This document shows, one piece after another, positions 36,421 through 49,439 of a stretch of DNA of 64,000 nt. The number at the start of each line of letters is the position of its first letter. The first letter of the stretch is position 1. The stretch spans positions 68,107,044-68,171,043 of the forward strand of contig RSEF01000002.1 in NCBI GenBank assembly GCA_003993805.1. The letters are read 5' to 3'. The DNA is from Himantopus leucocephalus. Taxonomy: Eukaryota; Chordata; Aves; Charadriiformes; Recurvirostridae. The notes beneath the pieces were generated by a model. It was given only the letters and a program-made list of their open reading frames with translations, did no database searches and had not been told where the DNA came from. Position numbers and translations under genes: made by a program.

Positions 36421-38299
36421 TCCATACCATTAGTAAAAGTTAAAGAAAATGCTGAGGTTTGAATCAAAGACTCCTATCAAAAGGCTAACTGCTTAGCAAG
36501 ATGCAAAAAATCTGTTAGGCATCTGTCAGCTACACTGAAGAACAGGCAATGCAGATTCTTGCTTTGTGGGCATTCTCTTTAAAGCGTGTAACAAATGGTC
36601 CATGAATGCATGTTCACCTTACAGAAGCGCGTTGCTACCATGAGGAAAATGCTACAGCTCTGAGAGAGGTCTCACCATTTCTGGGGGAGTTTAATCATTT
36701 AACGTGTATGTGAAAGTGAAATTTCAGGGGAGCACGCAGGGATGTGTGCAGGGATGCCCGCATACATATGGATGTGTATCAAGTTACATGTGTCCATTGT
36801 TAAGCAGAATCGCTGTAATGACTCTGAAACACCACCTTATTGCTTCTGTCTTCATACCTGGCACCGCGGAGCTCCAGCACAGCATGGCGTATCCCACAAC
36901 ACTGTGTGCATACAGGCAGATGCACACAGAGGCTTTCAGAGCAGTCTGTGCCCGGCAGGGCCTGTAATACAACTGGTGAACCTGGCTAAAAAGCAGGATG
37001 TTTCCTTAGCGCTAAAAAGTCAGGAATAGAAGTTAATTTGGAAAAGGTACAGTTACAAAAAGTAATTTCTTGGCACCCTAATCTTGGCCTTTACTGCTTG
37101 GTAGCTCACTGTAGTTGTAATGTGGTACGTGATCGACAGCAATGAAATGCAAGGCAATGACTGGTGGGGGTTGTTTTGTGGGGTTTTGATTTGTTTGTTT
37201 TTGTTGTTTTTGATGGAGTAAGATGGGACTCATAAAATTAATTCTGAGCAGAATTGTAGCACAAACAATGGTAAAATATATCACAAAAGTTTGAAGCATT
37301 TGGATCCCATTGCAGACTGCCAGTTCCAGTCCTGCTTTCTGTGAGTAGACATCTTATACAGCTACTGCTGGATCAGTTACTTTCTAAATAAACCCGATTA
37401 GTGTTTGTTTATTAAGCTAGAAAGCTGTGTCACTTTTTCACAGAACGGCAATATGGATGTGCTTAAATGTAGCAAGAAAGCCAACAAATGAAAAAAATTC
37501 CCCCAAACCCAAGGCAAAGCAGGATTTGAATAAAGGGCTTTTATCACTTGCTACCAAATTTTACCAGTATTAATTTTTCTGACTCTGACAAATCGGCGAT
37601 ATTCCTTTGCCATGTTGTGAAGTGTATGCTTCCAGAAGTCACATCAGCTGGACAGCATCTGGCTGGCTGATGAGCTCGGCAGGCAGCTGTACTTGCAGAT
37701 TTGGAGTTACTTCTGCTTCTGTCATCAGAGACCCTGTTGATGGGGCGTCTGGAGCACATTGCCCGTGTGAATGTTTTGGGTTAGTTTTGTTTTGGGATGG
37801 TGTCATGTTCAAATTTGGTTTTGTTTCTCTTTTTTATTATTTTAATTTAATCTTTAATTGATCAGAATTTTTTCTTCTGCCACGTGTCCTGGAGTTGGGC
37901 TGTTCATCCACGTGAAGTTTTCCCACAGGCTCTCAAAGGGGAGAGTTCCCTTTGTCCCAGCCCCTGCCTCTTCGTCCCGCTCCTATCCCACACCCGGCTC
38001 ATTCGCAGCACTGGAGACTCAGAGTCGAGATGGATGTGCCACGTGCTGCGGGTTATCAAAGACATAGGCTTCATATAAGCTTGTCCTTTGCTCTCCAAGT
38101 GCAGGAGCCCCTCAAGTAGCACAGAGGAGATCAGCCTACGCGTGGAAACTCGCACTGACCAGAGTAGGGAGCAGCAGGGTTGTTTATTCTCTCTCGATTT
38201 GATTATTTCCCTTTTTTGTTTATGATAAATTAGCACTAGCTCACGTGTTGGAGATGAAATGAAAAAGGGAAAAAACAACCCCAACAACCCAGCCTCAAG

Positions 38300-38620
38300 G
38301 CTTCTGACTAAAAATGCAGGTTAATCCCCCACGGCTTTTAGAAGCATTTCTGTTGCATGCTACTAATTAAGATAAGGTTATCATTTTAAGTTATACCAGG
38401 AATGCAATTAGAGCTCTTACTAAGAACTGTAGCAATCAATTTTATACAAATTATTTAGATCTGGTAAGGTAGAATGCAGTTTTAATAGGACAAGAGAACA
38501 CATTGTGGTTTTATTAAATATAATATAGATTCAGATTACAGCCAAATTCTGTACTGCCACTCATTCAGCAGGAATCCATGCATCCATTTCTAAAACCTTT
38601 TCTTAGGTAGAATTAGTTCA
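38300..38620. promoter_or_regulatory. Candidate conserved non-coding element
   Basis: Unique AT-rich sequence with GGTTAATCCCCCACGG, CTACTAATTAAGATAAGG (homeodomain site beside a GATA site), GCAATTAGAGC, GTAGCAATCAATTTTAT and GTTTTAATAGG motifs. No repeats and no frame. Enhancer-like by motif content only. Confidence 0.3.
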
Positions 38621-38844
38621 AGCATTTTTTCCTCTCCTTTTTGATGTACAGTTTCAATCTATTTTTGATCTTCAAAAAAAGGCCTTTAAATGGAGGTACT
38701 GTAAAACCAGAAGTGAATGTAGAGAAGTATTTGGTATGCTTACCAAACAACATAAATTTCACATGTACAAATGGTCACGAGTTGATGTCAGATGCCAATT
38801 TAGGATCTACATACCTTGTAGATGTATGTATTTTCTGCAGTACT

Positions 38845-38900
38845 GTAGACAGTGGATCAAATTCAGCCCCTGTTTAGGTAAGTGAAGTAAGCAGAGTGGG
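38845..38900. repeat. Possible ancient repeat fragment
   Basis: GGATCAAATTCAGCCCCTG resembles the AAATTCAGCCCTGG motif found in old amniote CR1/L3-type repeat ends. The match is short and the flanks cannot be aligned by eye. A donor-like GGTAAGTGAAG follows it. Confidence 0.25.
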
Positions 38901-40487
38901 CAGGAGAGTGGGCTCTACTCCCACCAGGTCCCCTGTGCACCAAACAGGTGGGGATGTCTCCGTATCTTTGAACTTTGGCCAAACCTCAAAATTGGGGGGG
39001 GATTGGGAAAAAGGATTGTGTGTTAGTGGAAGAACTATACTTACCCACTTTCACATTTTGTTTGTTTATTCATTAAGATATACCCATTTCTGAGAAATAG
39101 TCTGCGCCGTAGACGTGCAGACTGTAAAAGTATGTTGTTGTGGAAGGGTTTCACAGTCGCGTGCATACAATGTGGTATTTTTATCTCTGTGCAGTGTCCT
39201 TCTGGCTCTATTTTCCAAGCAGAGAATGCTTGTCCTTTAGGTTTTCCTGGAACAGTCATCTTTAACATAATCACTTCTTGTTATCTTGCCCTGGTTGCCT
39301 CTTTCTTTTGGAGCTGTGCAATATTGTATTCCGTGAGTTATACTCATGTTTTACAGATGCACTTTCCTACATTCTTAAAAGTGGACGGTGTTAAACTGCA
39401 GTTAATCTTGAGTGTACATGTAGGCTTAATAATTTAAAAGCTGAAATACTAAAACTATGACTGTTCCTCAAGTGTGATTAAAACCAGCAAATTCACAAGA
39501 AAGGCTTTATCTAAAAGAAAAAAAAGTGAAATGTGGGTGAATGCACATTTAAGGCACTCCACCAACTTTAATTCTCCCATGTAACAACTTGGTGATCAGT
39601 GAATAAAATTGTCTGTAAGTATAGATTAGAAGAAAATGACTTACAAAAATGCATTAGATTATTTCTTGTTTTACTTTTTTTCAAAGATATGTTAAGACGG
39701 CTTAGTTTTCTATTTTAGATATCTTTTATAACAGAAAATTTTTATTTTGTAGGATTTGTAACTTGGTTTCTCTTGAAATGCATACTTAGAAGTGTTTGAG
39801 TGAGAATTATAGTCTTCTGCAGGGCTGGAAATGAAACCCTCTAACTTCTGCCTCCAGTATTTTTGCACCAGGCTGTCCGTCTTAAAAGTGCAGTGTCTAA
39901 CTAACTCTTTCCTAAAATGTTCAGTACGTGCACCAGTAGGAAGCATACTCATCTATCCGTATTTATCCAAGTCACAGTACCATGCTTCCCAGAGCCCCTG
40001 TTATCTATGTTTTTTTTATTATCCGGGCTGTACTTGCCAGCCCCACTGCCCTTGAGGTAACATATCTCTGTACTGCATTTTAGGAAGGACGATGCATGTG
40101 GCAGCCTTCTGTTTTGGGGCTGGTTTTCCTTTCAATATGCAACTGTAACCCAGGGAAATAAAAACTGCTATTTAATCAGGAATCTTATTAGGTTTGAAGG
40201 AATGCTGCATGAAAAGACTGGTCGTCATGTTTTTGCAGTTAATTTGATTATTGGCATATGATCTTAAGAGAGCAATAGCAAATGTTTGTGTGGACGCTAA
40301 CATTACCTAATTACACACAGGTTCTATATGTGCATTTTCCTCTCCGGGCCCCCAAGCTGAGATTCTGCAGGTGGGTATTTACAACCACAACTGAAGTCCG
40401 TAGAAGTTGTGTCATGGTGGTACCGCATAGCACATCCCAAACTGAATACCCGAAACTGGTGGAGACTCTGTACTACCGCATCTATAG

Positions 40488-40590
40488 TTCAGATTTGTGT
40501 CTGTAAAACAGGGATAATACCAGCCCTTCATCTCATGGGGGTGTGACAAAGATTAATCAGATTGTGGATCAGTAAGATAATGCACACATT
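40488..40590 (+). repeat. MIR-like SINE relic
   Basis: GTGTCTGTAAAACAGGGATA at 40498-40517, then ATACCAGCCCTTCATCTCAT and GGGGGTGTGACAAAGATTAA, follows the MIR core consensus (TCTGTAAAATGGGGATAATA, CCTACCTCA, GGGTTGTTGTGAGGATTAAA) closely and in the right order. The 3' region beyond about 40590 is too diverged to assign. It is an ancient fossil insertion with no coding capacity. Confidence 0.75.
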
Positions 40591-41049
40591 AACTAATGAC
40601 AAAACACATCTCTGGAGCAGAGATGTCAGGGCACAGTAAACAGAAAGACTAAAAACAAAGGGGTGGGTGTAGATCAATTTTCTACATCCATCCTGCTCAA
40701 GGAAAGAAATGGGAACTTGCAGGAAAAGAAAGTATATACGATCAAGAACACAAAGAGTGAATGGTAATGTACAAACGTTACTGAGGGACAGTTTTACTGT
40801 TGGTGTTCTTCATGTTTAAGTATTTGTGCCTGTAACCTTATAAATGTTTTTCTACCTTACCTGTGTGTGTAATATTATAAATGGCATACTTTAGGTCACT
40901 ATCCATGCCACGGGAAGTAACAGGGTGCATATTTCTGTTGAACCATAAACCTTAATCTTTCAATTACTTTAATAAATGCTTCCTAATGGCAGTCCACCTG
41001 ATCTGCTACTGTACTAACCAAGCAGTATTTATCACAAAACTACAGCCTT

Positions 41050-41071
41050 GGGGTGGGGGGGGGGCGGGGGG
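41050..41071 (+). repeat. G-tract with quadruplex potential
   Basis: G4-T-G10-C-G6 on the + strand. With the ten-G run split, it satisfies the four-run quadruplex rule with single-base loops. It is flanked by an A-rich patch (41072-41090). Such runs are often mis-sized in assemblies. Confidence 0.85.
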
Positions 41072-41090
41072 AAGAAAAAAGATTAAAAGC

Positions 41091-43440
41091 AAAGTCACAG
41101 CAGAGCTTAGGAAGGAAGGTTAGAAGACTGATTGTTAATCTGGAATGAAAAGAAAGTCAGAAGAACAGGCTGAAGAAGAAAAGCAACATCTCAAATTTAT
41201 TCAGAAGCCTTAAAATTAGTTCTATTTAATCTCATTTATTAAGGACTTGCTTACCTTCTACCGTCTTCAGTATGACAGAAGCACACACTTAACTGGTCTT
41301 TGCTGGTAAAGACTGTTTTTTGAATCAGGACTACAGCAACCAGAGTACAGATGTTATAGGGGCTGAGCAACATAAAAGCCTCAGATGAGTGTTATTGATT
41401 TGTGAACTGCAGATATGTTTAATTGTAAACAAATTGTGAGAAACTTTGAGGATGTCTAAAAATAATTATGGCCAACAGGATGAATGTTTCCTGGTCTTAC
41501 ATCCAACATCAAGAAGTAATTTGAAAATGTCTGCTGCACTCAATTGCCATTTAAAAGTTGATTCAGTTCCTCTGACTCTGACATCTAAAACTAGATTTAG
41601 CTTTGGAATATTTGTTTCTGCTCATCATTAGCATCCCGTCCTGTGTTTTTAAGCATTTCAAAACTTCTCAACCCAAACCCTTCCCAATTACTATAGCGAA
41701 ATATGATATATGAAAACATAACCCACCTCTCTGTAAACCAGACTAGAAAAACTTGCTATTCATCAGATTTAGACCCAACAAACAGGCTGTGCTCCACTGA
41801 TATTGTTAAGTACTTACAATGTTAAATATTATAAGACATTGTTAAAAGACATTTTGACCAAACTAACCTTTACTGTAAGTTTAACGATAAATGAAGCTGA
41901 TACCCACCCATGCTATCAGTCTACATACCTTTTTTTATTGCTAATGAAGGACGACTGTCCAGATTTACCACAGAGGAATTCCTTCTGTAAACACAAACTC
42001 TCTTTACCTCTGTGTATGACAAAATAACCTTCACCTGTAAGCTCACAGTCACAATAATTGAGGCCCTGTGACCACAGCTAATGAACCTTCTCTTGATAAG
42101 CCTGAAAAAACCTTGTAGAATATAGTATCTGTACAAACAACGGTACAGGTGAGTAAGCTTTCAACAGCCACAGGTTCCTTGCGACAGCCTGGTTCACTGA
42201 GCAGTGGTGGCTTCTGCTCTACGGTGGTCAACCCCAACAACATACATCCCAAAACCTAATCCTAACTATAACTTTGATTGAAAGCAAACATAAAAAGTAA
42301 ATTCCTATAAGAATGAAATAAGAACAGTATAAAGCACCTGTAGCGTGTCCTTTGTTTTATACATTGCTAATGGAAATAATTATCTACTTGCCACAAGTCC
42401 TAAATTACATCTTTCTACCCTCAAAATATAGACGATCTCCATGAAAGCAGGGTTGTTTTGTGGTTTTTTTTTTTCCTGGACTATGCCTTCTTAATCCAAC
42501 TAGCTTTACCACATTACCTAAATAAAAAGGCACCTTATTTATGGATGTACTTTTCCAACAAAGCGTACTCAAGTGACCTACTGCCTTTGCCCCCCTTAAA
42601 CCAACAAAAAACTTCTTCAGACTTAAATGGATTTGGATTTCACATATAGTATTAAAACATCTGGATACATGTAATGCAAGATCCTTTCTGCTTATACTGA
42701 AACCAGCTGCCAAGCTGCTGTTGCACTGTGTCCAAACTTGATTTCTTTTGAGAGAAAAATATCGCAATGTTTCCCAACTTTGGGAAATGAAGGGGCATTT
42801 GCCTGTAACATGAAAATATTTTCTGAACATGAAATTCTTGTCAGAGGTACCAGCCTGACAGGAGACAGATTCGTCTGAAAATGAGTAACGATGATACATT
42901 ATTTTCTTTCCTAGAACTACTTTTTTAAAAGGACTTTAACGAAACAAAACCAGCCCAAAACAGAAAAAAAAATCAAAAAAACCAACCATAATTTTTTGAA
43001 ATAAATAGGGAGAATGAGAGACACGCTTGCATTCGCTGTGCCATCCTGCAGATCAGCTCTCAGCTGGACCATAGCATCCTAACGCCAATTCCTTTCATTA
43101 GGCTAACCAATTTCAAATGAGTACTTCAGTTACAAAGAGTCTGAGCTTAAGCTGCAACAACTGTCAATCGTATACATATATACATATGCATGCAGGTAAC
43201 ATAGATGTTTACCTGTGCTGCTTCAGTGTCCTTTAATTGACCAGAGACACCTTTTCAGTCCTAAAGAGCTCTACCCTCCTGTCCCAGCTTCCCATGCTAG
43301 CAAAGTGAAAGCAAAGGTTATCCTCATAAAATGAGTAGCGATACCACACACCGCCTTCTCCAGCACAAGCTGAAGCTTCTCCAGCCAATAGAAAGGAGTG
43401 ACTTCACACAAGGGTAGAAGGGGGTGAGTTCTGTTCGCTA
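41091..43440. other. Gene-free unique sequence
   Basis: No exon supported. The 164-codon minus-strand frame at 42405-42899 is the longest here. It has no signal peptide, domain or low-complexity pattern that I recognise, and frames of this length are expected about once by chance in a window this size. Confidence 0.45.
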
Positions 43441-43447
43441 AAATAAT

Positions 43448-43468
43448 NAAAAAAAAAAAAAAAAAAAA
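43448..43468. repeat. Poly-A run preceded by an assembly N
   Basis: A single N at 43448 followed by 20 A. This is the same N-at-homopolymer signature as at 1876 and 14609, so run length is unreliable. Confidence 0.9.
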
Positions 43469-43843
43469 GAAAGAAGTTACAACATTGGCAAATTTTGGTT
43501 TGTATCTGAGGAGCAGCAAAAAGTAACACCCTGATGAAGATATATGCTTATAAAATTATAAATTCTGGCTACAGCTCTTGGAAGTGCTAGTGCTTTACAA
43601 ACAAAATATCAATAGAAATGTTATTGTTTGGGGAGAAGGCCTCTTCTTAGAAATATCTAATGTTATGTTACTGTAAGTTTACAATGTGAGGTAAAATAAA
43701 ACCAAGCAGAGGTGGGATTGAGGTTTGACAGAGATAAAAGCAACTGTTGAATAGTTAGCAGGGGGCAATGTTAATAATAAGTGATGCTACTGGCTCTTCT
43801 CCCTACCTGTTCACTCACCATTTCAGCCAGATATGTACACTTC

Positions 43844-43932
43844 ATATATATATATCTCTATATAAAAAGTATATATAACTATATGTAAGTATAGATATAT
43901 ATAAGTATATATATTTATATAGCTATATGTAT
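43844..43932. repeat. Degenerate (AT)n microsatellite
   Basis: About 90 bases of imperfect TATA/ATAT units interrupted by CTC, AAAAAG, AAC and GTAAG. It is highly self-complementary and can fold on either strand. The tyrosine/isoleucine-rich minus-strand frame here is only the repeat translated. Confidence 0.9.
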
Positions 43933-46900
43933 TTTTAAAAAGTATGTGAGATAGTATTTGTATGCGTTTATTGTGCTGCCCAAACAACTGAGTGATGAGA
44001 ACATCCAACAGGGTTTAAATGCGTGGTTATTCTCACTTCAGTGTTGTGCCTTTGGTTTCTGGAAGCAGTCTGTCGCTCTTGCAGTTTGGTCCTTGACCTT
44101 CTATCACTTTTGGAGACATGCCTTACAATCTTTGTTTACAGTAACAAGCATGGAAAAACTGACTTCCTGACAGTAATGCTGAAGTCTAAGTTGAAACCAC
44201 TCACAGGTGAAAAAACATAGTTCTTCCACTTTGAACTTGTAATGTGTTTCATGTAAAACACCCATCTAAAACTGGGCAGCCAACAAAAGGAAACCAGTCC
44301 TTTGCTCGAGACCAAATATTAACTGCTTTGTCAGCAGTTTCACTAAGGAGTTGATTGTAATGCATTTCTGTACGTTTTTCCCTGTGTAGCATATAATGTG
44401 TAATCTTAAAAAACCCATCCCGTTGGAAATTTAGTTTTTATATAGGTATGATATTAATTGACTGAGCAGTTCAGGACCCATCATGGACTTCTAGCTATTG
44501 CCTGTGCTGCTCTGATCTCCACGTTCAACCTCTTCATCACACAGCTTTCTCACAGGCTGGTAAAACACATTAGGATTTGTAGGTTGGTTTGTACAAAGAT
44601 AGAACTGATAGATAGCACAAATTCCTTGTTTTCTGGCATTGGCATCACCTGTCATAGTGTTCTGTGTTCATCAACCCAGTACTAATGGCTGTAAGACCTT
44701 TTTTGGAAATTAGGGTATTTACATAAGGCATTTGTGTGTTCAGACCAGGTTCTCTTCTTGAAGTGCGGGTTTACTAAACAAAGCAACATTTGATTTTCGG
44801 AGTCAAAATCAAAGCTGTGATGCAAAATGAATGCAAATCTAATGGAAGATTTGTGGCCCGGGTCAGTGGTCATGTTTTTAGTGATGTAAGTTAGGTGATG
44901 TGTTTTGTAGCAATTAAATATTCCATAATAATGTCAAAAGAGTGTTATTTTACACTTTCAGGAAACGAAAAGGGAATGATAAGAAAAGTGGAAGTTAAAC
45001 GAAGAGTGGGCTAATGAAGCATTCCTATTTTCCTGCAAGTGTTCAAGTGATCTGTGTTTTAATGCACACTTCCACATCCTCTACACGAATCTTATTTTCT
45101 TTTTACATCATTACAATAATTACAGTACTCTACACTAACTTATGGCCTGACCCCTTTTACACTGGAGTATACATCATGTCAGTTGCTTCTGAACCGTGAG
45201 AAGAGTTTGGCCCCAAGGCTAACTTAACTGGAGGAAACAGTTTTTAGTAAGTCAGAATAATAATGGGAATATTAACCTTAGGAAGCTTCTACAAATGCAG
45301 AGGCAATTATATATTTTTTTAGTGTTGATTATCATTTGATTGCATTTGCATCGATGTATCACGTTCCGCCTTGTCGAAGTCCCACATTTCTGCTCCCCTC
45401 CAGGACTGCTTCTGAAGTTGTCTTTCTCACACAAACAGTTTGCAGGGAGCCAACACCACAGGGCTTAAGATACGTAGACTCAGCCCTTTGAAATGCATAG
45501 GCATTTTCTAGCATACAACGATCAAACATGGGTGAATATTGACAAAACATCACTCAAATTTTAAACATAGCATTTGTACTCACACTGGAAACAGAACCTC
45601 AAATATTATGATTAAAGAGCTGGCAAATACAAGCATACGTGGTCAGTGCTATCATCTGGAATAGCTGGAACTTTGGGAGGCTAATTGCAATAAACTGTCC
45701 ATCATGCATTCGTAGAACCTAGAATTAATGTGGGAAATTTTTCAAAGAGTAGTATTGAATAATCAGTGAATTCAAATAGATTGATCTGGTTCCAGATCCC
45801 TGCAAGAGAACAGTGTAGAACTGTGCTTCACCAGTTTCTTGTGATGAAGGTCTCTGATGAAAATGCAGAAGCAGCATTTCTCTATTTTTTTTCCTGCATT
45901 CACTAAGATGGTCTAGACAGATTCTGGCAGATTCTACTGAAAGTTACCAAAAGGTGGAATTGTGGCTATTTTTTAACTGGATGGACAACCAAAGAATATC
46001 TTTTGTATGAGACAGTAGTTAGATCTTTATTCCAGGTTGCATACGGTGTAGCAATATCAGGAGGTGGCTTTGAAGAAGCCCATCAAGTACCAAAGGAGTT
46101 AAGCTGTAGTCAGACCAAACTCCTCACAGGGTATTTTACCCTACTGAAGAGCTCTGTACACTGTAGAGAAACTGCTTCTGGGACTTGAAGTCTCAGATAA
46201 GGTTGACCTGAGTGTCTCTAAACTATGGCAGTGCGTGTCTAGACAAACCCTGTGGTCACTTAAACATCTACTGGTATTTTGTGCAAAGCGTAGGGCACTT
46301 CATGCCTTGGCCAGTAGCCAGCAGGGCTCAGTACTTAGACCAATGTGCAGCTCTGCGGTTGTTGTTCACTGACATATGTTTGTTTTGGTTTGAGTCCATA
46401 AGGTTTGCACGCTTGAGGTTCACTTTGAGGTTTCAAGTTCAGTGAAACATCCAGTTTTGCCTGGCTTTTGGGTTGAAACCTCAAACCTAATGATGATGAT
46501 TTCTCTATCTGCAGATTATGAAGGGAAAGGTCATTGAAAAATAAACCCCAAAGCCCTATACTTGCTGAGGATCACCAAGCATTCAAATGGACCATTCCTT
46601 GCAGAATTTAGCAATTGTCTGTTTCTGTCAAAATTAGCAACTCCACATTTTACTGACATGCACAAGCGTATGAGTGGTATTCTGCTTCAATTAAAGCTAT
46701 AGCATTTCTCCAAGTTTCTGCTGTTTTTCAGTTCCTACTTTCTGGGTGGCACTGTTTAGTGCTACGCAGGGGTGGCAGGTTTTGCCTGCAGTAGGCAAAA
46801 AGTTAAATTTGTGTTAAACCATTGGCCAGATACTTGCTTGTTTTAAGCCCTGTTACTTCCATCCAGTCTCCGCAGTGCCTGTGCTATGCTTAATCAATGT

Positions 46901-48594
46901 GAAGCTCTGCTTCCTTTGACTTCAGGAAGTTAAGCCCTAAAAAGTTTTTTTCCCAAAAGGAAAAGCTGGTGCACAAGGCAGTTGGGTAGCTTTCCTCTTT
47001 TGAGTCATAACATTCATCTGGTGTTGAAAGGAATTTAGGTCTTGTTCTCCATAACTGTGCAACTCTCCTGGAGCTGGGATCCGAAGTTTAATTTTCAGTG
47101 ATATTCAATGAATCTTAGACTTGCAGTGATCCATGTCACAGTGGAGTACTGTACCAAAAAGATAATTAGCCATACAAAGAAGTATACTGAATCTGGTTGA
47201 AAAACACCTGACAATCACTCCACAAAATTCAGCAGACTTTAAGCAGTCATGAATTATCCTTATTTTGGGATCTCTGTATATTGCTCTAATTCTTCGTGTT
47301 GATGTAGAGTCTACTCTGCTGCTGAATCTTTTGCTCCAAAGCCTGTCCCCTGTGGACAGTTACATCAAATCCAAGGTAGCTAGTGTATCCCTAAGGTAGC
47401 ACGAAACTGCACTAATACAGAGCAGGACTTATCATCTAATGTCTGAGAACAGATCTTCAACTGCTGGCACCAAATAGGTGTTGGGAAAATTTCTATTGAT
47501 GACCTGTCAAGGCAACATCTAAAATAAGCCCAGTTCTTTCTGCATCTTCCAATCTAAAAGCTTCCTTGTGAACTCTGGCAATAATAATATCAACCAGAAA
47601 TTCCTACCTGTATCCTCAGCTGTTCTGTGTGGACAAATTCCTACCTCTCCATTCACTGCATGGAGGGGAAGAAAATGTGTTGTGGAGTTCAACTGAGAAA
47701 GTAATTTTAGACAGGTAATTTTACAGTCTTCTAATGAATTACTTTGAGAGTTAACGGTATCTAACAGAGCAAAGTACCTGTGTTAGAGATTTGGAGAGGG
47801 AAGAAAGAGTTAGTTACCCGTGCTGTTATCAAAGAATTTGGTGGGGAGGTTATCTGAAAGGATCTCAGTGTAAGAACTGGAGTTTTAAGCACTATGTGCG
47901 TAGCGCTGCCTCTCACAAGGAGCTTTTCTGCATCTAAGTCTTTTACACTGCTGAAGAAGTGATGACTGGTCTTTCTCTTTGTAATTCTTGTCTCTTCCCC
48001 TCCCTCCCCCTTCTTTTGCATCTAAAGTGACTGTGTATCTCTGGGTCATAGTTAAAGGCTCATAGATATGTACCTACATAGGAGGTTTTCACAAGCTTAT
48101 GAACATATTTATAAATACTGTGGGGCCTCCTTTTCAGGCCTGTTTTAAAAAGGTGTCCTGTATTCCGTATTCTGAATAAAGTAGCATCCTCCAGGTACCA
48201 TCTTGGTTCAGCTCTAATTCTGACTTCTGAGAGTAGTTCAGGTTTCACGCACGTCTGGTCTTTGTTTTTTCTCCTGTTTCTCATGGGTAAGACATGGCAG
48301 AACACTGGTATCAGGGTGTTCACTGGGGTTTTAGTGGTTTGGTTAGTAGTTGAACTGGAAGCATCTAGATATCAAAATGACCAACAGATGGTGGCAATTT
48401 GGAGGTGCTACTGATTTGAGCTGAACTTTGTTAAATGAATATGAAAAGAAGTCTCTTCATTCCTTGACTCCTTCACTTCTCTTCGGTTTTAGTGTTAGAT
48501 CTAGGAACATGTATGCAATTCAGTATTTCCCACTAGCAGTGCAGTGAAGGCTGTGTATGCAAGAAATAGAGAAACAACATTTATTTTCTGCACA
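43933..48594. other. Gene-free unique sequence
   Basis: No exon, RNA gene or clear repeat. A number of 60-86-codon frames occur on both strands with no protein-like features. Confidence 0.5.
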
Positions 48595-48604
48595 TTTATT
48601 CCCC

Positions 48605-48780
48605 CAGGGAGGGAAGTGCAGCACTGAAAGAGGTTACCTGGAGACATTATGGAATCTCCATCTCTCAGGGTTTTCAACATGAAGCCTCAGCTGACCAGAT
48701 GTAATGTTGATGATAGCTGAGGGGGGTTCACTAGGTGACTTCCAGAGAACCCTTTCAACCAACATATCTGTGATTCTAAG
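48605..48780 (+). mobile_element. CR1 LINE, truncated 3' end
   Basis: The segment follows the CR1 3'-untranslated consensus in order: an AAGAGGTTACCTGGAGAC region, ATGGAATCTCCATCTCTCAG, GGTTTTCAACATGAAG, then GGGGGGTTCACTAGGTGAC, TTCCAGAGAACCCTTTCAAC and the terminal TGTGATTCT. CR1 (chicken repeat 1) is the dominant non-LTR retrotransposon of birds. Like most copies this is a 5'-truncated, dead fragment with no reverse transcriptase left. It is moderately diverged, with an interior block around 48695-48718 that fits the consensus poorly. It gives the strand and supports an avian origin. Confidence 0.9.
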
Positions 48781-49439
48781 TCAGAACAGATAAATGAGCT
48801 ACTGGTATCAAGTGGGAAAGATCATCAGCTCAAAGAGTCAAGAACTCCTGCAGCTCTCTCTTAGAAACTAATGAGACCGGACGAGAAGCCATTCTGAGAC
48901 ATGCTACTATAATTGTTATGGGTTAAGAACAATGAGAGTGGTCACCAGGATAGCTCCTCTTATCTTGTTACCTAAAAGCCTGAAGATACTTATTTTGCTG
49001 CACTGAGTCCCTGCCTCAGTAATGTTTATCTTTTGGACTGAGAAAAAGTCATCCAAAGCCTTTATTTTCTGTATTAGCTGACACTGCATCTGAAAAAATA
49101 GTATCATATCCATTAGCTACAGTCTGAGTTTGGGTGTACCAATGTCGTTTTCCAGCAAAGACCTGCCAACGCTGAAATTATTAACCCCACAGGTGAAAAT
49201 GCCCTCGGATGACTGTGGCAATCTTGTGATTTCTGTACGTGCAGTCCTGTGACTCTTGTGAACACTAAGTGCATGCTGAGGGTGAATACTACAACTGGCT
49301 TTTACGTGGAATTTAGGCAACTCCTAGGTGCAGCCCATTGCAAAACCCCTTTCTGATAGGAGCCAATGAGAACAAGCTACAACTGCCTTGTGCAAATTTT
49401 TGCAATCTGCTATTGCATGAACAGTTGGGAAGGTTGAAA

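Noticed and set aside
42405..42899. 164-codon minus-strand frame
   Set aside because: No recognisable motif. A frame this long is expected about once by chance in 64 kb of DNA with this composition.
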